From contig CP137672.1 of the NCBI GenBank assembly GCA_037976565.1, forward strand, positions 22,592,134 through 22,656,133: 64,000 nucleotides of DNA, in the 5' to 3' direction. Origin of the DNA: Mesocentrotus franciscanus. Lineage: Eukaryota; Echinodermata; Echinoidea; Camarodonta; Strongylocentrotidae. Under the pieces are notes generated by a model. The model had not been told where the DNA came from. It saw only the letters and a list, made by a program, of their open reading frames with translations, and searched no databases. Each line of letters opens with the position of its first letter. Position 1 is the first letter of the stretch. The translations under genes and the position numbers were made by a program. Of this stretch, positions 36,148 to 49,181 are shown piece after piece.

Positions 36148-36959
36148 TTTTCTAATCCTTTTTCTACAGCCTATGAATGAGCGAATGAGATGACTGTAAA
36201 TGAATTAGCAGAAAAAAATAATCACATTCTTACTAATCCGCAGGAACCAGGAAAGGGTTTCTCTCAACCAGATATACTTCAAGCAACATTGCAGGCTCTT
36301 GTGCTTGCTTCTATGTGGTCAGTTCACACTTATAAAATTATGGTACCACTCGATACACTCTAAAAACTGAAGAGCTAAATCACATATGAAAGGGACAAGG
36401 AGTGACACCAATTTCAAAATGTTAGATTTGATACTTTTAACAAGCTGGATGCAAATTTTGCAGTGTTGTATCCAGCAACTGACTATAGTGAGAGACAAAC
36501 TATTCCACACCTGCATTTTGGTTTTCACCAAAGCTTTCCAGAACTAAATCACTTTCTGCCCCATGCATTTATATATTTATATATTTTGTCTTTATTGATT
36601 AATGAATCAAGCAAAGAATGTTTTACAGGCAACCCATTGCAATATGCCAATTGATGAATTCATTCAAATAATTGAACAAAAAATGATAGAACCTGCTTCT
36701 TTACACCCTATGTGCACACTCTCTAAGCACCAATTGTTGGGTCTAATTTGTAAACTTAGCTTGGTGGATCGATTATGACTAATCTGATAAAAGGATTAAC
36801 AGAGATTAACAGCAACCTGTCTGGCAAAACAGGGAACTTACCTTGAGGATTGATTATGACTAATCTGACACAGGGATTAGCAGAGATTAACAAGTAACCT
36901 GTCTGGTATACATGATTACACGGAATCCTTTGATAGGCTATCCCACCGCTGGAGCTTAA

Positions 36960-37355
36960 AGGTAAAGACCAGTTTTGGAAACACCCCCCTCTCAAAAAAT
37001 GAAATGGAAGCTCTTATTACCAATCATGTGAAAGAATATGTTTTGACTAATATGTGATGATACAATTTTTGCCGGGAAACCGCCTACTAATTGATATATT
37101 TGGTAAATTATTATATTTTTGGACCGGATAGATATCGCGCACGTGTCGCACACGTGTCGCGTAGTCCTATATACATCTTTTTGTGTACAGTGCTTGTAAC
37201 TTTACCAAGACTGGGCCAAATTTCTTATCATTTTGATGATTCCAGAACCTTGTAGTACACACCAATATTTATATGCTAGATGATCAACCTTTTCAGATCG
37301 ATTCCACAACGTTTCTTTCACAATGCAATCGCATGACCAGAACTGGTCTATACCT
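36960..37355 (+). mobile_element. TTAA-flanked MITE, family 1, copy 2
   Basis: 396 bp with TTAA at 36956-36959 and 37356-37359. The right TIR reads CCAGAACTGGTCTATACCT. Confidence 0.9.
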
Positions 37356-37767
37356 TTAAGTAATTAGATTACAGTTAACAGGTACAGTATTACATAATCC
37401 TATTACCCCTACCCCCAGTTCAATCATGTCCAATCAATCACATAGAATTAATGAGCACTCAGTTGTGTGGCAGGAAAGAGGTGATCGACTGTGGATATTT
37501 TTTAAGGAAATGAGCTGTGTTTCTGAACATCCCTTTTAATCAATTCAAGGTTCAATCTTAACCCATGCCATCAGAGATCTGTGTGTACTTATCATTTCAA
37601 TAACACCTTCTGCCTTAAAAAAAAATAGAATCTATAGGCATATTCATTTATTTGTATTACTCCCTCATCTTTTCCCCTTTCTATCTCATCTCTTTTTTGA
37701 TGTATATATAAACACCCCCCCCCAAAAAAAAAAAGATAGTCTTAATCCATATAAATCCAAATAATTT

Positions 37768-37990
37768 CTTAATCCATACCTAGACCTACACTGTAAAAAA
37801 TTGTTTCATGAAATTGCTTGATTTCCAGATTTTTTGAAGATGATTTATCTTCTAAAATTTATTGATCAATATAATCAAGTTGATTTTAGAACATAAATCA
37901 TCTTTGTAAAACCTGCAAATCAAGCATTGTGAATATCGACATCTCACAAAAAGATTGTTACAGTGTATAGGTCTAGGTATGGATAAAGAA
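37768..37990. mobile_element. Foldback MITE with ACACTGTAA inner ends
   Basis: A long imperfect palindrome: CCATACCTAGACCTACACTG at the left is inverted as CAGTGTATAGGTCTAGGTAT at the right. Inner arms AAGATGATTTAT and ATAAATCATCTT lie near the centre. Confidence 0.75.
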
Positions 37991-38191
37991 TTTATTTTAG
38001 AAGATTTGATTTCATAATCCTAAAGACTAAAATGTTAAAGATTACCAATCACAAAAGCAAATTACTTCGCATAACTCTTGATATAACTGTATTCAAATAT
38101 AGACTTCAAATCTTACTTCCACAAAGAGATATTGCAAATTAAATACGTTCTCAGTGAAAAGTACAACTTCTAGTTGAGTAGACTGGTTTAA

Positions 38192-38722
38192 AGGTACTAT
38201 GTCCCATTTGCAGGCCAAAAAAATTAAAAGGTTAAATTCCAATGGCATTTGAAAGACAATACTAATTTAGAACTTTCCTTTAAAAAAGGGGGCTTGAAAA
38301 TGTCTTTAAGTGGGAAAATAACGAATATTAGTTGTCAAATCGACTTAGGAGCTATAGAGCCAGTAATAGTCTGATTTTTCAGACCATTGTACCGAATGGA
38401 CGTACGTTTTATGCTGCGCAAAGATTCAATCAGTTTAATTTTGTCCATTACAAGAAGTGAGTTATTGATGTAGACAAATGCTCATGTACCCTTTACAGCT
38501 CATTTTATGTATGTTATTACCAAAGATGAAAAAAGCCAGTCAGTCACTCAATAGTGTCTGACAGTGAAGTCTAGCAAGTAAACAGGTTTCCTTGCATAAT
38601 TTGAATATTAGGACACTGCTCAAGTTTAAATTTCACAGATAGGACATACATAACATATTCATAATTACTGCAAAGTTCTACAGAATTTGATGTTGGCTGC
38701 AAAAGGGACAGACATAGTATCT
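38192..38722. mobile_element. TTAA-flanked MITE, family 3
   Basis: 531 bp between TTAA at 38188-38191 and 38723-38726. TIRs: AGGTACTATGTCCCATTTGC and the inverse GCAAAAGGGACAGACATAGT followed by ATCT. The interior is unlike families 1 and 2. Confidence 0.8.
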
Positions 38723-40687
38723 TTAACACACGCGTATGCACTCACATAGAATAGGGTGCGCAGGGAAATCAAGTCTGAGTTGGGTTCTATGCAAGCCCAG
38801 TTTGCAGGGTTTTATGTTGTCCTTTATTTTCTTCATACTCCTTAACCATTAATTCATAGAATACAAGGTTTTTTAAGGTTTTATTTTAAACATTCTAGCC
38901 ATAAACAATTTTTTTTCTTCAGGTGATTGGTACACTTTGATTGATATTTATTCCTTGTGTGTTTTTATGTGTCAAGAACTTTTGTAACTAAATAACTATT
39001 ATCTTATCATAAATGAATCCTGGCATGTGCTCAATTTTGTAATTAACTTACGGGATACTGGAATTTCGCCAAATTGCGTAAAAACTGGTTCACGATGATG
39101 CCAATTACGTTAATTACTATGGTGAACTTTAGGCACAGATCAACAAAATGGTCTTTGACTTTGATTACCCGGTACTTAATCTTTCTTCAAACAATATTTA
39201 TGAAGTGTGTGGCTTCGTAGAAAAGCACATGTATGTTGAGTCATAATTTTATTTCAATACTCAATCTTTCACAGTTGTAAGGCATAATTAAGGTAAGTTT
39301 TTCCTAACCTACTTTCGTATTCAAAATCTTTCCTCGACATGTTTTCATTTTCCCTTTCACTTTTCTTTATACTTCAATTATCTCTTTGCAAGTGTACAGC
39401 ATTGCACTAACAACATGTGACATGTGAAAATAAATGAAATATTATTCAGTTAAATTCCACAAAAATGACTGCACACTGAGCTATACATCACTATGTGATC
39501 CTATGGCTATCTTTCAGTCTGCTGAGACTAGTGAGAGCAAGATAGAAGGTTGTTAATCCTATACTGCTGAATATAATTCATGCCTTTCTTAGCAGACGAT
39601 AGCATGTTTTTGACGGATGTTTAGCATGTTTTTGAAGGATGTTTATTCTTCTGTAATAAACACTATGATTTATGGAATTGACCCATGGTGGTGCATAAAC
39701 ATTTCAATACCTTTCAATATTCAGCACTGGGAAAGATCATAAAATTTTTTTTTGATCCACAGTTCAAAGTTATACCCCAAAAAAGAGGTGCTAGAATTTT
39801 GCTTTTTTTCAGCTTTAAAAGATCAAGCTTGGATCTGTAAATTGTCCAAATTTTAAAACTTTTTATCATAGTTTTAGTTAACTTTTTGTGTTTTGTTCAT
39901 CTGCTAACAGAGAAAAAAAAATAAAACAAGTAAACATGAAACAAGTTTTAAAGTATACAAACACAATTGCAAAGACTCTGGAAAAGTCAACCTTGAAGGG
40001 GAAGTCCACCCTGATATTAAGTTGGTTTTAATAAAAGTAAAAAACTGAGAGAAACAAATTAGTGAAAGTTTGAGCGATATCCGATTAAAATAAGGAAAGT
40101 TATGAATTTTTGAAGTTGTTATCAGTGAAAACACAAATTGGCAACTCTGTAACATATCTTGCAAGCTCCTCTCCAATTTGCTCTGTATGAAAAATTTCAC
40201 AAGCTTTCATTTTCTTAGTTATTGATGACGGAATAGACTGTTTCATACTTGTATAGAGTTCTAAGCATATTAGCAATTATGATATTTAGGGTGAATGTAT
40301 GATTGAAAAATTTCTTATTTAGAGAAAATATTTATTTTCGAAGTTTTTTAGTTCAGGCCGAATGGGAGGGACCTCGCAAGATATGAAGAGAGAAAACAAA
40401 ATGTTAATGTAAAAGAAAAGTCTTTAAGCCCATCTGCTAGCTTATGGATAAACTTGAGACGCTGTCATGTCTTTCAGAGAGGAGCTCGCTCATGAAGATG
40501 TTAAATGTGTCTTGGAGGATAAACTTTAGAGAAAGTAACATGAGCTCGTAAAATGTGAGTAATCGTGGGGTCCCATTAAAACATTTCCTTTCTGATCTTT
40601 AAGATAAACGGGTCTTCAGGGTTACCATTCAAGGTGCCTCGGGTCGAGGGGTCGGTATCAATTAAAGAGAAGACCGACTTCTAGTAA

Positions 40688-40785
40688 AGATGGAAAACAA
40701 ATTGTGAGTTTTCTTATTCTTTGTATGTCAATATGGAAAACAAATAGTGAGTTTTCTTATTTTTTGTATGTCAATATGGGAAAAT
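40688..40785 (+). repeat. Short tandem duplication, ~46-bp unit
   Basis: GGAAAACAAATTGTGAGTTT ... TTTGTATGTCAATAT occurs twice in a row with a few changes. Confidence 0.85.
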
Positions 40786-40794
40786 ATCATAATT

Positions 40795-41105
40795 AGAAAT
40801 GTCCCCTGATGAAAAATTGCTCTTCAAATGCCCTCATATGACACACAAAAAAATGGCTAAACAGTTTGGACCAAACTTTCATGATGTTTGTGTGTGTAAT
40901 CCCATATGCCCATTCCTGTGTGCAGTGCATGTGATTTTCAACAATATTTGGTCAGTTTCTTGTTGTTTTGTTTGTTTGATGATTCCCAAACCCCATTGTA
41001 TATATACCATACACCAATTCCTCTATACTACCCAATCAACCTTTCCTAATTGTTTTAGACAGTTTCTTTTACAATGAAATCGTACTCAACTTTATCTTGA
41101 AAGGA
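40795..41105 (+). mobile_element. Diverged relative of TTAA MITE family 1
   Basis: Weak match to the family 1 body (GTGTAATCCCATAT, TTGATGATTCCCAAACC, ATACACCAATTCC, TTTATCTTGAAAG). Related to 34643-34920. Confidence 0.45.
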
Positions 41106-41410
41106 GCACGCCAAAAATGATGTCATCTCATAATGAACTGCTAAGCCTCTAATTAATGATGATGGTTTACTACTGAATTCAACTGGTATGTTTTTATGTT
41201 TTTGAAAATGCTCATAATATGTACATTACATTGGTAAAATAAATGAAGATTTTGAGGCTTTTCCAAATGGACTGAAATCACTGAATGGTAGTAACCAAAA
41301 CTAACAGTAGCAAAGAAGGCCTTTGCAAATTGTTGAGCAATATAATATTGATCAAGGAGATATCAATTCCATGGCATGAGATGCTGAAGAAAAAACAATG
41401 AACAACTAAA

Positions 41411-41491
41411 TCATCTGTTCAGAGCTAGAAGGGCCTAATATCTCTGTGTTAAAGTATATGAGTTACCCCTTTCTGACTCCAAACAGACAAA
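41411..41491. repeat. GAGCCAGAAGGGC hairpin family, isolated locus
   Basis: TCATCTGTTCAGAGCTAGAA opens the left arm and CCTTTCTGACTCCAAACAGA the right. The family is described under 46551-48231. Confidence 0.55.
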
Positions 41492-42527
41492 ATACTTTGG
41501 AAGTTGAAAAATAAGAAGACAGGCCTGAATGTTACACCACAGTTTATCCTTCAAAAAACAGTTTAACAAAGTACCTTTCTCAGTGGTACCATACACAATT
41601 CAATTACTCAATACAAATTTTAGCCCTATAATTCATCAGCTGCCCACAAGAGGGCTGTAACTGCCATTGACAATAAATAGGAGTTGTGGCCTTCTTGCTG
41701 GCAGCCAACAATTAATATCCAAAGTGTACGACTACCTGTAATTGCAAAGAACTATACTCAACAAAAATTGTTACAGTTCTGTATTTTACAATAACAGTCA
41801 GCACCCCTTCCTTTAACTCAAGTGCAAGTGCCCCCTGGCCCATTCCTTCCCAAAGTGCACATCCTTTGGAGTGCCAAGTTTGCAATTAAACGTAGTCAAC
41901 CGGGAACAGTATGAACGGTTGATAATCTGTCTTAGAGGGACCAGGACCATTCACCCAAATATATTTTTCGCTGAATGTTTGGGGTTTCATGCTGGTGTAA
42001 TGTATAAAAATCTACTACTCCATACAAAACCAAAAAAAGATTACATAATATAAAGGTAAATGAAAGTGAAAGTAATTATGAGTAATTCTTTGAAAGGGAC
42101 AGAAATAAAAACACCTCAGCGTTTAAGCTTTAAGATTTACAGCACGTGACAATGAAGTATGCAAATGCACATACTGTACCTGATAGCATGCATGTTCATC
42201 AAAATCAACAGCACAGAATTTGTAAGCATTGATTCATATTATTTCCATCCTACAAGTCACTGCAAGGAACTACTTTTTAAAAATCTAGATGAAATCACGT
42301 TAATCACGGTTCATGACCTACCTCTTGCAATAGCTCACGAACCCCCTCCCCTGAGTCTCTTCTTCTGTAAGACTAATCATTACCTTGAGTAGACTTTAAG
42401 TTCCGCTTATTTCACGGACAATTTACCCACCCCTATCATTGAAATGCCCCTGGTATAATTGCAGGATACAATATGGACCATTGTATCATTTCACCACATT
42501 ACCTCGAGTGGGAAATGCTAAAAAAAG

Positions 42528-42890
42528 TAGCTAGGTTCACAAGACAGTCCAGTAAACGTTACTAACCTGTTCAAACAAAAAGACATTTCTACATAACTTG
42601 CGTATAAAGGAAATGTCATATACAGGATTGTTGTATGTTGAAAGTGGTGTACACTTGTGAAGAAACAAAATTGAAGTATATTAAAGAAACTAGTTTTCTT
42701 ATGTAATAAATTTGAGGTATCGCCGGCTTGAATTTACAATGAACATTTGCCTGGCTTGTAGTTTTACTTTAAAACTTCAAGCAGTCGTTTTGGTATGTAA
42801 ACCGATGATGTTAATTGTTAGTACAATGTTGTATTGCAAACTTAGGGTTTAAAACTCTGATGGTGCCATGCAAACACAACTAACATCATA
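42528..42890. mobile_element. TIR element with GTTCACACGA-type ends, degenerate copy
   Basis: Left AGGTTCACAAGACAGTCCAG; the right side has TTTAAAACTCTGATGGTGCC then CAAACACAACTAAC. It is weaker than the copies at 9144 and 52852. Confidence 0.4.
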
Positions 42891-44001
42891 AATTGAAACC
42901 ACCAACAAAGAGGTTTTTGAGTTTGACACAAAAAAAACTTCAATGATTAGCCCTACTCCCTAATCCAACATAAGTGCTGGTGATGATCACAAAAATAAGT
43001 TTCCACGTGATTTTAACTCATTGTCTTCAATGAAATCCACCTATACCATGCATCTGGAACACTTAAAATGCAATATGAAATATCAGAAGCAAAACTTCAA
43101 TAAAAACTTGTGAGGCATTTTATGGTCATTCTTGTGGTAAGAAAGAAAAGAAAGAAAAAAAAGTATTATTCAACAACCCAGTGCTTCTAGACATTTGGTC
43201 CATTTTCAGCATGAGCAAACCACACCAATGAGTGGTCCTGATACTCCGTCTCAGGGAGGAGCTGGGAGACTCCTCTGCACCGTCCAAGGTCACTCCGCTA
43301 ACTAACATGGGGTCATGAATAAACACATAAGCCTATGAAGAAATAAATGGTGTACAAACATGACATGTAAAATGTTACAAAATTACAAATAGTGCCCTAA
43401 GTTTCACTTTAATATTTCCCCCAAAATATAAACATTCATATACACATGCAGTAAATGAAGCATACCAATTTTACATGGTAGTCTAAATTCAACTTGTTAT
43501 CCTTGATTCTTTCTAAATTGTTCAAAAATTCCCCAAACTTATCATTCTTCCAATCTCAGTCATTATTGCGCTAAGTTTGCTCCTTCATTGCTGGCTAGCT
43601 CCCAAACCACAGAAAGTAGTACCGGTAGTGCCATTGCTATCACAATTATAATGCTTCATTTCGTAAACAGATTTTTACCCCCCCCCCCTTTAATCTCTCT
43701 TGCTTTTACAGAAGCACATTGTTGCCCCACTAAATTACTAATGACAGAGTTACATGTAAACCTCCTCCTTTGGAACTATAAAAGATCCTTTGCTTTTCAA
43801 GATTGCCGACAAGTAAATTGAGCTCATTTAGAGATTACGCTACTGTGATGGTATTTTTTCCGGCCATGATTATTCTATCCTTTTCTACTTTTGTTGGAAG
43901 AAAAAGAAGAAAAAGACCTACAATGAAAGCCTCCACCGACTGGATAATATGCACAAAAATTCTTCGCTCTAGAAAATCTCTGGAGCCCCAAGATAAGTTA
44001 A

Positions 44002-44406
44002 AGGTAAAGGCCAGTTTTGGAAACACCCCTCTCTCAAAAAAATGAAATGGAAGCTCTCATTAACAATCATGTGAAAGAATATGTTTTGACTAATACGTGA
44101 TGATACAAATTTAGCCGGGAAAGTCGGGAAACCGCCTACTAAATTGATATATTTGGTGAATTATTATATCTATTGGGACCAAATAGATATCGCGCACGTG
44201 GTCGCGTACATGTAGTCCCATATACATCTTTCTGTGTACAGTGCTTGTAACTTTACCAAGACTGGGCCAAATTTCTTATCATTTTGATGATTCCAGAACC
44301 TTGCAGTACACACCAATACTTATATGCTAGATGATCAACCTTTTCTGATCGATTCCACAACGTTTCTTTCACAATGCAATCGCATGACCAGAACTGGTCT
44401 TTATCT
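44002..44406 (+). mobile_element. TTAA-flanked MITE, family 1, copy 3
   Basis: 405 bp with TTAA at 43998-44001 and 44407-44410. It carries an extra GGGAAAGTC also seen in copy 4. Confidence 0.9.
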
Positions 44407-45024
44407 TTAAAGGCAATTTTTTGCTCATCTACGTTGCCAAACCATTATTTGTTTTTAGATACCGGTACATCATGATTTTTTCATTTAGATTCCAACAACA
44501 ACAACCACCACCATTAATATAGCCAAGAGTCTGTACTCGCTTTGAAATTTTCTATTTTGAACTCGTATAATTGGGGCCATCAACCTCCAATTTGATTCCT
44601 TTCCCCTGACATCTAAACACCATATTAGCCATTAAATCATGGTAAATTGGGCGTGGAACGGACAAATCATCAACTTATTTAATAAATGGAATTTAGATCC
44701 TCATTGAATGCTGCAACCAACTTTCTTCTTGACAAAAAAGCAGATCTAAATCCTAGACTCTAAGAATAGTTTTCCCCAATTAGAATTTCTCAAATGTTTT
44801 CCCAACATTTCTATTTTTTCTCCATCTTCTCTGTTTTGCTCTATCTTCAAAACTTCCTTAAAATAATATTTTATCAATCTTCCTTATTATCTTTATTTGA
44901 TAGTAGGGTCCATGATTCAAATCTCCAAGATTGGTATTTTTTTTCTCGTTTGTACTTTATCCTTCCACTTTCTTTCTCTCCCTTTTCTTCATACACGTAG
45001 CCTACACATTGGTTCTTACTTTAA

Positions 45025-45428
45025 AGGTAAAGACCAGTTTTGGAAATGCCCCTCTCTCAAAAAAATGAAATGGAAGCTCTCATTACCAATCATGTGAAAG
45101 AATATGTTTTGACTTATACGTGATGATACAAATTTTGCCGGGAAAGTCGGGAAACCGCCTACTAATTGATATATTTGGTAAATTATTATATCTATTGGGA
45201 CCAAATAGATATCACGCACGTGGTCGCGTACATGTAGTCCCATATACATCTTTCTGTGTACAGTGCTTGTAACTTTACCAAGACTGGGCCAAATTTCTTA
45301 TCATTTTGATGATTCCAGAACCTTGCAGTACATACCAATACTTATATGCTAGATGATCAACCTTTTCTGATCGATTTCACAACGTTTCTTTCACAATGCA
45401 ATCGCATGACCAGAACTGGTCTTTCTCT
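45025..45428 (+). mobile_element. TTAA-flanked MITE, family 1, copy 4
   Basis: 404 bp with TTAA at 45021-45024 and 45429-45432. It shares GGGAAAGTC and GTACATGTAGTCCC with copy 3, so these two are a sub-family. Confidence 0.9.
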
Positions 45429-45579
45429 TTAATATCTGATCAAAAGCAAAGCAACATATGTGATAGAAATTGAAACTCATAAACATGTTTCGGTTTCATA
45501 GTGTCCTGAAAACATTACAAATTCAATTAACTGAATACGAATAAAATCACTTTCACTCTTTATTTCATTTCCATTTCCA

Positions 45580-45860
45580 TAAGGCGTAAAAAAAGATGTT
45601 GTATTGCCCTTTGCGACCAACCCAAAAATCTTGAAATCTACGGTCGTTTTTGTTTTAAAGTTTTTTTTTACCATTTTTTAGAGAAAAAAATGTTAAATAA
45701 ATTTAAAAAATATGTATTAAAGCATTCAAAACTGAGAAATATCAGCCCAGAGAGGGAGGAAAAAAGGAAAAAAGAGATTATTAAAAAAAATATTTCCGAC
45801 CGACCGACCCATGTTTTGGCACCTAAAGGGCAATACAACATCTTTTTTTTTTAGGCCTAA
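45580..45860. mobile_element. MITE with TAGGC...AGATGTTGTATT TIRs, copy 2
   Basis: About 281 bp. TAAGGCGT, A run, AGATGTTGTATTGCCCTTT at the left; AGGGCAATACAACATCTTT, T run, TAGGCCTAA at the right. Confidence 0.75.
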
Positions 45861-46550
45861 TAACAAATACATCGGTATGTTCCATTATATCTGCGATCTT
45901 AGCCAAAAACTCAGGTCTAGAAATAAAGTCATTGTTATTTTCACGTCTGGGAGGTAATTGGATCACAAAATTTAATATTTTTAGATTACTGTAGAGCTCC
46001 TAAAATATGTAAGGAGAGGGTTATTTTAAACAAAATCAGTAATGATTAAATTTCATTTTCATATTATTCTTACAACACATGAGGGGCCGAAAACATTCCT
46101 GCAAAATTTGCTTGTGGCCACAAGTAATGCAATCAGGTACCATAATGAATTTATCAAATGAAATGTGAACTGTATGATGAAAATTGTAACAGTTACAAGC
46201 AGTTTCAGAATATTGGGTAACATAGCGATAAATCTCTTATTTCAGAAGAACGGAAAGTTGATATTTCTCAAGGTAGCTCCATTCTGTTTTAGATTTCTCT
46301 GGACAATGCTAGAATCATATTTGTCACCACACGCAAGGGATCACATTTTATATAGTGCAGTCCAGATCTACATTCTGAGAATTCTTATCGTGTAAACCAA
46401 CTCGAGGCAGTAAATTAATATTAAAAGTGAAGAAGTATGCAGTGTATAGACTCATATTAGAATGATCATCTTAGTTTGCATCTAAAATTTCAAAAGCAGC
46501 ACAAGTTACAGCTAGGTAATAACTGCTTTTATGTTTATTAAAGGGTGATA

Positions 46551-48231
46551 TTGTCTGCTGAGAGCCAGAAGGGCATTAACTATAGATGAAAGGATGCCTC
46601 ACAGGAGATGTTATATGCAGCAATATGAGGGATATAAGAGTGCGTTTATTGTCCAAATTTTTGCCTAGAATCAGCGTTTTCAAACGTCTTTCAGGCAAAT
46701 TTTTAAGGTGATAAACGCAAAGCCTTTTTCAAACGTCTTTAGATATGGGCATATTGTAACGCCGAAAAAAGTGCATTTTCAATGACATACAGCCAGAATC
46801 ACGTTTCTGAGAGATGATAAACGCAAAGCTGTTTTGAACCACACATATCAATCGGACCTTCCCAGGCTAATCTGCGTCCCGGGTCAATTGACGCAAAGCA
46901 GCTGCGCAGAGACAAGGCCTTTATTTGGAATCGTGAAGAGTCGATAAACGCGACATCCCGCAAAACACGTTTGTATAGTGGGGTTCGATATGTACATATA
47001 GAAACGCTGATTCTGAGTGGCAAGACACGATAAACGCACCCTAAGATACAGCACAGCAATTGATTGATTGTTTAGAACTATGTTTTTGATAGATATCATT
47101 GTCTGATGAGAGCTAGGATGGCATTAATTGTACCTGGCAAAATGATTTAACTCCCTTCTACATCTTAGTAGATGTTACGTGTAGCAAATGGAAGAACATA
47201 GCATGCAGCACAGCAATTCAATAATTATTTCTCTTTTTCAAAAGGTATTATCATCTGCTGAGAACAAGAAGGGCATTAGCTTTATCGACATGATCACAAA
47301 ATCTTCAAAAAATTAACCTAAGGCAATTTCAACAGCCTCGATCATTCCCCACATATTGAAAATATATGCTAAAATGTCAATGACATACTATACATAAACC
47401 AAACAGGGTTTCTATAAGATAAACAATAGAGTATCAAAATGACCCCAAAGTTGATTTCTCGAAAGTCTATGCAACTGTGTTTATGTCAAAAGGATAGTTC
47501 AACCCCCTTATGTCTCTCAAAGGATGTTATGTTCAGCCATTCAAAGAACATCTGGATGTGTATTTGTCTTACATGCAGGTCACAGTATAGGTTCACAAAC
47601 ATCGTCAAGTTACAGAATACGGCACACAAAAATAAGAAATCCTCATGGAATTCGCTATGAGCCACCTCTAAGTCCACAAAATTGAAACTCTGAGCAGGTT
47701 TCATAATGCAGAAAATGTGAAAAAATGGAGTTTCACAGTATACCATGTCAGCGAAACAACACAATTTTAACATGAGCTGAAGAAAGGGGCTTGGCAAGAA
47801 ATGTGTCAATGAAAGCACCTCTCAGAATGTCAGATTTATTGAGATAAAAATTGTTTTCTCAGAGCCAAGAGGACGCTAGCTCTATACTTTACCGCAGAGT
47901 TAATGCCCTTCTGACTCTGAACAGATGATTTATCAGGGTATCAACAGCCTTCTGACGCTTCACAATCAAACTGGAAGCATATGGTCCAGTACAATTGTAT
48001 AGTGTATCACGTGTTGAGAGTCAAAAGGGCATTAATATGTATTATTATTACTATATTTATTGTAGAACATGAGCCGAAGAAAGTAACTTGGGAAGAAATC
48101 TATGAATGAGCTAGACCCTCTCTCAGAATATCATGTTTATTGACATTGAAATGGAACATATGGGTCGTTGATATGTATGAAGTACAGAATATCACATGTT
48201 GAGAGTATAAAAGGGCATTTACTCTTATCAA
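46551..48231. repeat. GAGCCAGAAGGGC hairpin family, cluster A (six loci)
   Basis: Loci at about 46551-46590, 47100-47175, 47251-47285, 47857-47932, 48012-48040 and 48193-48231. The full form (47857-47932) is a left arm CAGAGCCAAGAGGACGCTAG, a loop of about 12 bp, and a right arm GAGTTAATGCCCTTCTGACT then CTGAACAGATGAT. The others are single arms or decayed hairpins. Around the loci a ~300-bp segment is duplicated (47770-47845 matches 48066-48145: AACATGAGC(C/T)GAAGAAAG and CTCTCAGAAT). Confidence 0.65.
46639..47042 (+). mobile_element. ~405-bp element with iterated CGATAAACGC motifs, copy 1
   Basis: Starts AGTGCGTTTATTG and ends CGATAAACGCACC, inverted. (C/T)GATAAACGC or its inverse recurs five times inside. 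Copy 2 lies inverted at 59010-59446. Confidence 0.75.
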
Positions 48232-48683
48232 TTTAGATAGAATTACTTGTAGACGATAATTCAGGCCATGATCTTGACAGTTCTTTACATTCTGTGCAGT
48301 ACCGGTATGTCTAGGTACAAAATAAAGATGCTTATACTACTGTACAAAACCCGAAATATTTTGCCAAACAATAAAATTCTTTTTCATAAAGACCATAACA
48401 ATTACATACTTGTCCATTGTAGAATTCATGGATGGAGCTTTGCAATAAAATATGGATTAGATTTGATAATATCTTGGTGTATTCTTCATAGGACGATTCT
48501 TTCAGATTGGGCTGCGAGCATGAAAAACAAATTTCATGCACCATTTCCCAATCATAATTAGACTTTATGGCTAGTCCTGAGGATTTAATTTTTAATTTAC
48601 TTTTGTAGCTTGAAACTTCACTGGATAAAATTTGACAAGCAAATATAAGAGTGACAATAATCTCTTTGTGATAAACATCACAG

Positions 48684-48712
48684 ACAGACAGACAGACAGA
48701 CGGACAAACAAT
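48684..48712 (+). repeat. Short CAGA/CGGA microsatellite
   Basis: ACAGACAGACAGACAGACAG followed by ACGGACAAAC. Confidence 0.9.
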
Positions 48713-49014
48713 TTTTTTTTTAAGGCATAGTTACATGTACCTTCAGTCTTTGGGATACCGGTTTATCTGTCCAAAGGCATTATTTTGTGATGATACACAT
48801 TACAGAGTACAGACAAACGCACAAGATAAACAAAATATAATGGATAGCTTTCTTCTGTTGGTTGTCTGTTCCCAAAGTATTCTTTTGTAACACATATCAC
48901 AGCCAAACAAACAAAATAAACATACAACCTTCCATAGTCCATACAAATTTGGCAGTTGTCTGTTCCAAAGACATTACTTTCAAACTCACATCATACACAA
49001 ACAAATATCATCAT

Positions 49015-49043
49015 ACGCAAACAAACAAACAAACAAACAAACA
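49015..49043 (+). repeat. CAAA microsatellite
   Basis: (CAAA)n of about seven units. Related CAAACAAA patches lie at 48905-48920 and 49133-49142, inside a repeated GTTGTCTGTTCC(C/A) plus CACATCATACAC segment of about 110 bp. Confidence 0.85.
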
Positions 49044-49181
49044 AGACAAATACAAAAAATTATAAATACCTTCCATCTGTAAGTTCATGGTTGTCTGTTC
49101 CCATAAAATTACTTTGAAACTCACATCATACACAAACAAAAAAACATACAAGACAACAACAAGAACAAAGATTATAAATAC

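Larger units (their letters stand above)
9602..49181 (-). other. PLPP intron 3 (39.6 kb)
   Basis: The intron runs from donor GTATTT (49181) to acceptor TTTTCAG (9602). Named contents are listed separately. Stretches over 300 bp where I see nothing I can support: 9605-10960 apart from a T10/G10 run at 10399-10420; 17383-18811, which is somewhat CpG-richer at 17900-18400; 19280-19740; 20690-21300; 25220-26820 except complementary C/T and G/A tracts near 26265-26305 and 26435-26480; 27865-29740; 31950-32495; 32990-33765; 36150-36955; 38725-39980; 41110-41405; 41495-42525; 42895-44000; and 48235-48660. Confidence 0.8.

Noticed and set aside
46799..47059. 86-codon minus-strand frame that resembles a frame at 58998-59195
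   Set aside because: The similarity is explained by the two inverted copies of the same non-coding element; the frames diverge at their ends.
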